Positions 4,621 to 5,864 of a DNA stretch of 5,864 nt are shown here, piece by piece (position 1 is the stretch's first letter; each line of letters begins with the position of its first letter). The translations under genes and the position numbers were made by a program. The notes beneath the pieces are model-generated. The model did not search any database and was not told the DNA's origin. It saw only the letters and a list, made by a program, of their open reading frames with translations. Source of the stretch: 12-FULL-44-12b sp964364225. Lineage in GTDB: Bacteria; Patescibacteriota; Minisyncoccia; Phycocordibacterales; Zambryskibacteraceae. The stretch lies in NCBI GenBank assembly GCA_964364225.1, contig CAYIKP010000016.1, forward strand, positions 1 to 5,864, written 5' to 3'.

Positions 4621-5864
4621 TTTCAGTGCTCTTTTGAGATATTTTCCTGTATAGGTATTCGTCGTAGCAATATTCTCAGGTGTACCTTTCGCCACTATTT
4701 TTCCCCCTCCACCGCCCCCTTCAGGGCCAATATCAATCACCCAGTCAACGCTTTTTATAAAATCCATATTGTGTTCAATAACAACAACACTATTACCCTT
4801 ATCAACAAGTCTCTGCAAAATTTCAATTAATTTTTTTACATCATCATAATGAAGGCCGATTGTTGGTTCGTCCAAGAGGTAAATTGTTTTCTGCACATGT
4901 GGACGATATAGCTCTGAAGAAATTTTCACACGCTGTGCCTCACCGCCGGAAAGAGTGGTTGCTGATTGGCCTAGTTGTAGGTATCCAAGCCCCACATCTT
5001 GCATTGTCTTCAAACGATCGTAAATGGACGGAATTTCAATAAAAAAATCCAATGCCTCCTCTACGGTCATCTGTAAAATTTCGTAAATATTTTTGTGTTT
5101 ATATTTCACCTCTAAAGTTTCTTTTGTAAATCTTTTTCCCTGGCAAACATCACAGGGTACATAAACGGTCGGCAAGAAATGCATCTCTACTTCTATTGTT
5201 CCATTTCCCTGACAGGTCTCACACCTTCCACCTTTCACATTGAAAGAAAACCTGTTTGCACGCCACCCACGAGCTCTTGCCTCATTAGTTTCAGCAAATA
5301 AATCCCGCACGAATGTCCAAGCCCCTGTGTATGTTGCAGGATTTGAGCGAGGTGTTCTTCCAATTGGCGATTGGTCAATCAAAATTGTTCTCCCTAAATA
5401 TTCGGAGCCAGAAAAACTTTCGCAGTTGTAAGTTTCTGCAGTGCGATATCTTCTATCAAAACGTGCTTGTAAATTTTTATGTAACACTTCATACATAAAC
5501 GTAGACTTTCCAGAACCAGAAACGCCAGTGAGTGCAACGAATCTTCCCAAAGGCACTTCTGCATCAATATTTTTCATATTGAAAACATTTGCGTTTTTAA
5601 TTACTAATTTCCCTCTTTCTTCTGTGCGTCTAGCTTTTGGAATTTCTAATTCAAGCTCACCACGTAAATATGCAAGAGTCCGAGAGCCAGATATATTTTT
5701 CTTTGCGGTAATTAAATGATCTAAATAATCTGCAACAACAATTTCACCCCCATGCACTCCTGCACCAGGACCAATATCAATTAAATAATCTGATGCAAAA
5801 ATAGTGTCTTCATCGTGTTCAACCACTACAATTGTGTTACCTAAATCACTGAGCTTAAGAAGAG
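4612..5864 (-). CDS. uvrA: UvrABC system protein A, C-terminal part (5' end beyond window)
   Basis: UvrA is the ATPase that scans DNA for helix distortion and hands it to UvrB. Only the C-terminal ~416 residues are present. The frame is open to the window edge, where LLKLSDLGNTIVVVEHDED is the end of the first ATPase domain. The codon at 5826 is an internal GTG (Val), not a start. Counting from it: first-domain tail IDIGPGAGVHGG (16-27); Walker A GVSGSGKST (101-109); QSPIGRTPRSNPATYTG (152-168); zinc finger with C202, C205, C225 and C228; ABC signature TTLSGGEAQRVK (290-301); Walker B IYLLDEPTIGLH (315-326); H-loop VVVIEHNMD (347-355). All second-site motifs are intact, so the gene looks functional. 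It ends in KRALKRK, seven bases before a shared terminator. Confidence 0.97.
   Translation of the reverse strand, partial: LLKLSDLGNTIVVVEHDEDTIFASDYLIDIGPGAGVHGGEIVVADYLDHLITAKKNISGSRTLAYLRGELELEIPKARRTEERGKLVIKNANVFNMKNIDAEVPLGRFVALTGVSGSGKSTFMYEVLHKNLQARFDRRYRTAETYNCESFSGSEYLGRTILIDQSPIGRTPRSNPATYTGAWTFVRDLFAETNEARARGWRANRFSFNVKGGRCETCQGNGTIEVEMHFLPTVYVPCDVCQGKRFTKETLEVKYKHKNIYEILQMTVEEALDFFIEIPSIYDRLKTMQDVGLGYLQLGQSATTLSGGEAQRVKISSELYRPHVQKTIYLLDEPTIGLHYDDVKKLIEILQRLVDKGNSVVVIEHNMDFIKSVDWVIDIGPEGGGGGGKIVAKGTPENIATTNTYTGKYLKRALKRK

Noticed and set aside
4860..5719. Several plus-strand open frames of 60-92 codons
   Set aside because: All are antisense to intact uvrA motifs (Walker A, zinc finger, signature) and have no independent support.
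5824..5826. GTG at 5826 as the uvrA start
   Set aside because: The frame continues upstream to the window edge with conserved UvrA sequence (LSDLGNTIVV), so this is an internal Val codon.

Overview
The window looks like chromosomal DNA from a low-GC bacterium of the Candidate Phyla Radiation (Patescibacteria, most like Parcubacteria). The clues are a short UvrC that ends right after its nuclease domain, leaderless-looking promoter/start signals, compact overlapping genes and a dense repair/cell-envelope neighbourhood. This placement rests on recognised protein style and was not checked by a search.

Layout, left to right. Positions 1-132 are a GC-rich (58% by count over 1-120), hairpin-bearing segment with no convincing gene. 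It abuts an extended -10 promoter. From 149 to 1471 (+) lies a membrane-anchored, TolB/WD40-like beta-propeller protein. It converges, across a 29-base gap, on a minus-strand cluster that is transcribed leftward: uvrC (4094-2799), a D-Ala-D-Ala-ligase-family ATP-grasp protein (2786-1839) and a small four-helix membrane protein (1842-1501, overlapping the ligase stop by ATGA). At the right edge is the C-terminal part of uvrA (minus, cut by the window end). Between uvrA and uvrC sits an isolated plus-strand unit (about 4184-4604). It has its own promoter, a strong Shine-Dalgarno, a 96-residue cysteine-rich protein that I do not recognise, and a perfect 14-bp inverted repeat on each side.

How the genes fit together. 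UvrA (damage recognition) and UvrC (dual incision) belong to the same nucleotide excision repair pathway and are near neighbours on the same strand. The inserted opposite-strand unit and its shared terminator make co-transcription unlikely. The ligase-family protein and the membrane protein probably ride on the uvrC transcript and may be translationally coupled to each other.

Main points of interest. (1) The cysteine-rich gene is a self-contained, higher-GC unit whose coding sequence carries a run of strong inverted repeats, including two pairs of mutually exclusive helices, so the transcript may also act as a structured RNA. (2) uvrC carries two in-frame, GC-rich, palindromic-repeat-like insertions sharing a 9-mer, one of them inside the loop between the first two Fe-S cysteines. 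(3) The ligase-family protein keeps the ATP/Mg residues but appears to have lost the Ser, Tyr and oxyanion-hole Gly of classical Ddl and most of the omega loop, so its substrate may not be D-Ala. (4) Two genes share an identical '-10 hexamer, 7 bases, ATG' arrangement in which an upstream in-frame ATG lies inside the -10 box.
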